Positions 60,837-64,000 of a DNA stretch of 64,000 nt are shown in pieces (positions within the stretch are counted from its first letter, which is position 1; every line of letters begins with the position of its first letter). The notes under the pieces are model-generated. The model saw nothing but the letters and a program-made list of their open reading frames with translations. It was not told the origin of the DNA and ran no database searches. Location: contig CANMSB010000013.1 in the NCBI GenBank assembly GCA_947500445.1, forward strand, positions 1 to 64,000, written 5' to 3'. A program made the position numbers and the translations under genes. The DNA is from an uncultured Flavobacteriaceae bacterium. Lineage in GTDB: Bacteria; Bacteroidota; Bacteroidia; Flavobacteriales; Flavobacteriaceae.

Positions 60837-63323
60837 ATGTTTGTACTCAAAAGAGACGGAAGAAAGGAACAGGTCATGTTCGACAAAATTACGGCCCGCG
60901 TAAGAAAGCTTTGTTATGGCCTCAACGGACTAGTAGATCCTTTAAAAGTGGCCATGAGGGTCATCGAAGGCCTCTACGATGGGGTGACCACCTCGGAACT
61001 GGATAACCTTGCCGCCGAAATTGCCGCTACAATGACCACCACGCATCCGGATTATGCCAAATTGGCCGCACGCATATCCGTATCGAACCTACACAAAAAC
61101 ACCAAAAAATCGTTTTCCGAAACGATGAAGGACCTTTACGAGTACGTGAACCCGAGAACCGGTAAAAAAGCACCGCTTTTGTCCGACGAAGTGTTTGCCG
61201 TAATTTCCGAAAACGCTGAGCGTTTGGATTCTACCATTATCTACAACCGTGATTTCGGATACGATTACTTTGGTTTCAAAACCCTCGAACGTTCCTATCT
61301 GTTGAAGTTGAACGGTAACATTGCCGAGCGACCACAGCACATGCTCATGCGGGTATCCGTAGGCATCCACCTTAACGATCTGGACGCCGCCATAGAAACC
61401 TATGAGCTGATGTCGAAAAAGTACTTTACCCACGCCACCCCGACACTTTTCAATTCCGGTACGCCAAAACCACAAATGTCGTCCTGTTTCCTCTTGGCGA
61501 TGAAAGACGATAGTATCGACGGCATATACGACACCTTAAAAAACACGGCCAAAATTTCCCAATCTGCGGGAGGTATCGGTCTATCCATACACAACATTCG
61601 CGCAACCGGCTCCTACATCGGTGGCACCAATGGCACCTCTAACGGGGTAGTTCCCATGCTACGGGTATTCAACGATACCGCCCGCTACGTAGACCAAGGT
61701 GGTGGAAAAAGAAAAGGAAGTTTCGCAATTTACATGGAACCATGGCATGCGGACATCTATGAGTTTTTAGATCTAAAAAAGAACCACGGTAAAGAGGAAA
61801 TGCGTGCGCGCGACCTGTTCTATGCCATGTGGATTCCAGACCTGTTCATGAAACGCGTAGAGGCCAATGAGAGTTGGACCCTAATGTGCCCCAACGAATG
61901 CCCAGACCTGTTCAATAACCATAGTGATGCCTTCGAAAGCCTTTACGCCAAATATGAAGCGGAAGGAAAAGGCCGTAAAACGGTAAAAGCACGGGAACTA
62001 TGGGAAAAAATATTGGAAAGTCAGATCGAGACCGGAACACCATACATGCTCTACAAGGATGCTGCAAACCGCAAGAGCAACCAAAAAAACTTGGGTACCA
62101 TACGTTCTTCCAACCTGTGTACCGAAATTATGGAGTATACCTCTCCCGACGAAATTGCGGTATGCAACCTGGCTTCTATCGCCTTACCGATGTTCGTTAA
62201 AAACGGGGAGTTCAATCACAAAGAACTGTTCAAGGTGACCAAAAGGGTCACCAAAAACCTGAACAAGGTAATCGACCGCAATTATTACCCGGTAAAGGAA
62301 GCTGAAAACTCCAACATGCGCCACCGTCCCATTGGGCTCGGTGTCCAAGGTTTGGCGGACACCTTTATCCTGTTGCGTTTGCCATTTACCAGCGACGATG
62401 CCAAAAAGTTGAACCAAGAAATTTTTGAGACGCTATATTTTGCAGCGGTAACCGCTTCCATGGAACTTGCACAGGAAGAAGGAACCTATTCTTCTTACGA
62501 AGGTTCCCCGATTTCACAAGGTGAGTTTCAGCACAACCTATGGAACATAAAAGATGAAGAACTTTCCGGAAGATGGGATTGGGGCAAACTAAGAAAAGAA
62601 GTGCAAAAGAACGGTGTTCGCAACTCCTTGTTGGTAGCACCGATGCCAACCGCTTCCACCTCACAGATATTGGGGAACAACGAATGTTTTGAACCCTATA
62701 CGTCCAATATTTACACCCGACGGGTACTTTCCGGTGAGTTTATCGTAGTAAACAAGCACCTTTTGGAAGATTTGGTATCCTTAGGCCTTTGGAACGAAAA
62801 CATGAAGCAAGAGTTGATGCGTGCCAATGGCTCCATTCAACATATTGAAACCATACCACAGGAAATCCGTGACCTTTATAAAACGGTTTGGGAATTGAGC
62901 ATGAAGGACATCATCGACATGTCGCGCCATAGAGGTTATTTTATCGACCAAAGCCAGTCGCTCAACTTGTTTATGGAAAACGCCAACTACGCAAAGTTGA
63001 CCTCCATGCACTTTTACGCCTGGAAGAGCGGCCTGAAAACCGGAATGTACTATCTGCGTACAAAAGCTGCCGTAGATGCCATTAAATTTACTTTGGACAA
63101 CACCAAGAAGAAGGAAATGCCTATCAGCATAGCTGCAGAGGCCGAAGTGGCCGCGGCAACTCCCGCAGCGACAGAAGCTCAGGCAATGCAGGTAGAAACA
63201 ACACCGGTATCACCACAGACCGAACTGGACATACAGCCGATGACTCCCGAAGAAATGAAGGAAATGATCGCCAAGGCAAAAGAAGGACAGGCCGATGACG
63301 ACTGTCTGATGTGTGGTTCCTAA
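60837..63323 (+). CDS. nrdA: class Ia ribonucleotide reductase alpha subunit
   Basis: 828 residues. Reduces ribonucleoside diphosphates to deoxyribonucleotides. An N-terminal ATP-cone (about 1-90; [17 protein letters not shown]) gives allosteric control. Active-site cysteines lie at SSCFLL (Cys217), NLCTEI (Cys428) and CNLAS (Cys443). [23 protein letters not shown] is the conserved barrel segment. The flexible C-terminus ends CLMCGS, with the CxxC pair that re-reduces the active site. A low-complexity Ala/Glu/Pro segment at about 762-800 links this tail. It follows nrdB, and a strong terminator lies behind it. Confidence 0.98.
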   Translation: MFVLKRDGRKEQVMFDKITARVRKLCYGLNGLVDPLKVAMRVIEGLYDGVTTSELDNLAAEIAATMTTTHPDYAKLAARISVSNLHKNTKKSFSETMKDLYEYVNPRTGKKAPLLSDEVFAVISENAERLDSTIIYNRDFGYDYFGFKTLERSYLLKLNGNIAERPQHMLMRVSVGIHLNDLDAAIETYELMSKKYFTHATPTLFNSGTPKPQMSSCFLLAMKDDSIDGIYDTLKNTAKISQSAGGIGLSIHNIRATGSYIGGTNGTSNGVVPMLRVFNDTARYVDQGGGKRKGSFAIYMEPWHADIYEFLDLKKNHGKEEMRARDLFYAMWIPDLFMKRVEANESWTLMCPNECPDLFNNHSDAFESLYAKYEAEGKGRKTVKARELWEKILESQIETGTPYMLYKDAANRKSNQKNLGTIRSSNLCTEIMEYTSPDEIAVCNLASIALPMFVKNGEFNHKELFKVTKRVTKNLNKVIDRNYYPVKEAENSNMRHRPIGLGVQGLADTFILLRLPFTSDDAKKLNQEIFETLYFAAVTASMELAQEEGTYSSYEGSPISQGEFQHNLWNIKDEELSGRWDWGKLRKEVQKNGVRNSLLVAPMPTASTSQILGNNECFEPYTSNIYTRRVLSGEFIVVNKHLLEDLVSLGLWNENMKQELMRANGSIQHIETIPQEIRDLYKTVWELSMKDIIDMSRHRGYFIDQSQSLNLFMENANYAKLTSMHFYAWKSGLKTGMYYLRTKAAVDAIKFTLDNTKKKEMPISIAAEAEVAAATPAATEAQAMQVETTPVSPQTELDIQPMTPEEMKEMIAKAKEGQADDDCLMCGS

Positions 63324-63539
63324 CACACCGGTAAACCGGATCAAACAGAAAAGAGCGCTATTTTGTAATGAAATAGCGCTCTTTTTTTGATATACGACCG
63401 ATTTGCTATGGTTCGATAAAGCCGAACACCGCTATAGATTTCATTCGAAAAAACCAATCGGTAACGAATAAAAAAATAAAAGGTGTTTTTTGATAAGGCC
63501 CAAAAAGAACAGGACCCAAATTTTTAAAAAAAGAAAGTA
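63324..63539. other. region after nrdA
   Basis: Apart from the terminator at 63351-63388, I see no gene or distinctive element in the A/T-rich stretch up to the repeat at 63540. Confidence 0.5.
63351..63388 (+). terminator. intrinsic terminator of nrdBA
   Basis: AAGAGCGCTATTT (63351-63363), a 7-nt loop, and AAATAGCGCTCTT (63371-63383) form a perfect 13-bp stem. Five further T residues follow, making a seven-T run. It lies 28 bp beyond the nrdA stop. Confidence 0.92.
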
Positions 63540-63724
63540 ATACCATTTTAACTTTGAAATGGTATGTATAGAAATTGAATTATTTTTTAGGTATTCAAGG
63601 CGAAAAACCTAAGCATAGCCGTAGCTACGGTTAGATTCCCAATCAAGCTGGGGACAGGCTTTCTAACGAAGAATAACTGAAAAAGAAACCATTTATTAAT
63701 GCTATTTCAACGTTAAAATGGTAT
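63540..63724. mobile_element. 185-bp MITE-like element with palindromic terminal inverted repeats
   Basis: The left end (63540-63565) is ATACCATTT-N8-AAATGGTAT. The right end (63699-63724), inverted, is ATACCATTTTAACGTTGAAA plus TAGCAT. The 26-nt ends match at 23 of 26 positions. The interior holds CCGTAGCTACGG (63619-63630), a perfect palindrome, and longer imperfect complementarity between the two sides, so a single long hairpin can form. No ORF is inside. Fragments of the ends lie throughout the window. Confidence 0.75.
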
Positions 63725-63731
63725 AACGCCC

Positions 63732-63815
63732 TTATTTGTTCAAATAAGGTTTTAACGCAATCGCAAAAGCATACGCTGCGATATAAATAATCAAAATCGT
63801 GAGATGTTTGTCCAT
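63732..63815 (-). CDS. 27-residue hydrophobic peptide
   Basis: ATG at 63815, stop at 63732. The sequence MDKHLTILIIYIAAYAF... continues hydrophobic to KPYLNK, giving a single membrane helix with charged ends. The last codons lie inside the dyad CCTTATTTG-TT-CAAATAAGG (63730-63749). Such short membrane peptides are often real but also occur by chance; no other support is available. Confidence 0.3.
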   Translation of the reverse strand: MDKHLTILIIYIAAYAFAIALKPYLNK

Positions 63816-64000
63816 TTTGCCCCTTTTGTAAAGAAAACTTTAAGTAGATACGTAATAAACGTAAAAAAAGATTACCAAACCCGTGTTTGTTCTAACGCAG
63901 TATTTTTAAAATACGTATACCGATGTCCAGAAAAGAATGTTGACGTCCACCGCGGTCCTCAATTTGTTCCGCTACTGTCCGAATACCTTAGCAATCCGTT
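63816..64000. other. end of window, no feature recognised
   Basis: 185 bp in which I recognise no gene or structure. A gene beginning beyond the window edge cannot be excluded. Confidence 0.4.

Noticed and set aside
1-64000. tRNA genes, rRNA, CRISPR arrays, prophage or integrase modules
   Set aside because: Scanned by eye on both strands and none was supportable. Short tandem repeats at the left end and at 12753 do not have the spacer structure of CRISPR.

Overview
The window looks like a chromosomal segment of a Bacteroidota species, most likely a Flavobacteriaceae member. The evidence is an ECF sigma / FecR / TonB-dependent receptor set, a HemC-HemD fusion, HemJ (CopD-like), DUF1460 and DUF3109 proteins, BrxA-type bacilliredoxin, little use of Shine-Dalgarno sequences, and several promoters of the Bacteroidota type (TTG, about 20 bp, TAnnTTTG). 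I found no tRNA, rRNA, CRISPR array, intact transposase or phage module.

Layout. 0.2-4.1 kb: haem operon hemA-hemCD-hemE, reading left, with an 18-bp LacI-type palindrome on its promoter. 4.3-6.1 kb: an AraC regulator and a DUF1460 amidase. 6.4-14.6 kb: a tightly packed six-gene block that I cannot match to a named system: a coiled-coil protein, an unknown protein, a classical AAA ATPase, another unknown protein and two membrane proteins. 14.7-25.9 kb: housekeeping and regulatory genes (Crp/Fnr, SRPBCC, radical SAM, Gfo/Idh/MocA oxidoreductase, HD hydrolase, PlsC, bacilliredoxin, TerB-DnaJ protein, HemJ, phytanoyl-CoA dioxygenase, AraC). 25.9-33.0 kb: two very large exported proteins (a BNR/sortilin-like propeller and a TraB/GumN protein). 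33.4-39.3 kb: ferrochelatase, then an ECF sigma/FecR/TonB receptor operon divergent from a repeat-containing lipoprotein. 40-48.9 kb: MATE transporter, small membrane and lipoprotein genes, EcsC, and an ArsR-controlled operon with a readable promoter-operator. 49-58 kb: NtrY-like kinase, HupE/UreJ-like protein, dCMP deaminase, S41 protease, MarC, DUF3109 and a LytTR two-component pair. 58-63.3 kb: a 1.7-kb mostly non-coding stretch holding a 38-codon peptide gene behind a two-turn direct repeat, then four consecutive hairpins, leading into nrdB-nrdA.

Haem biosynthesis is represented at three separate places (hemA-CD-E, hemJ, hemH). Intergenic DNA carries repeat families: a 102-nt structured repeat (two copies), a 26-nt palindrome family whose copies bound a 185-bp MITE-like element, and another inverted-repeat element at 50.6-50.8 kb. 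The best candidate for an undescribed system is the AAA/coiled-coil/membrane block at 6.4-14.6 kb. The best-resolved regulatory finding is the ArsR operator pair at 48.9 kb. All functions are read from sequence motifs alone; no database search was possible.
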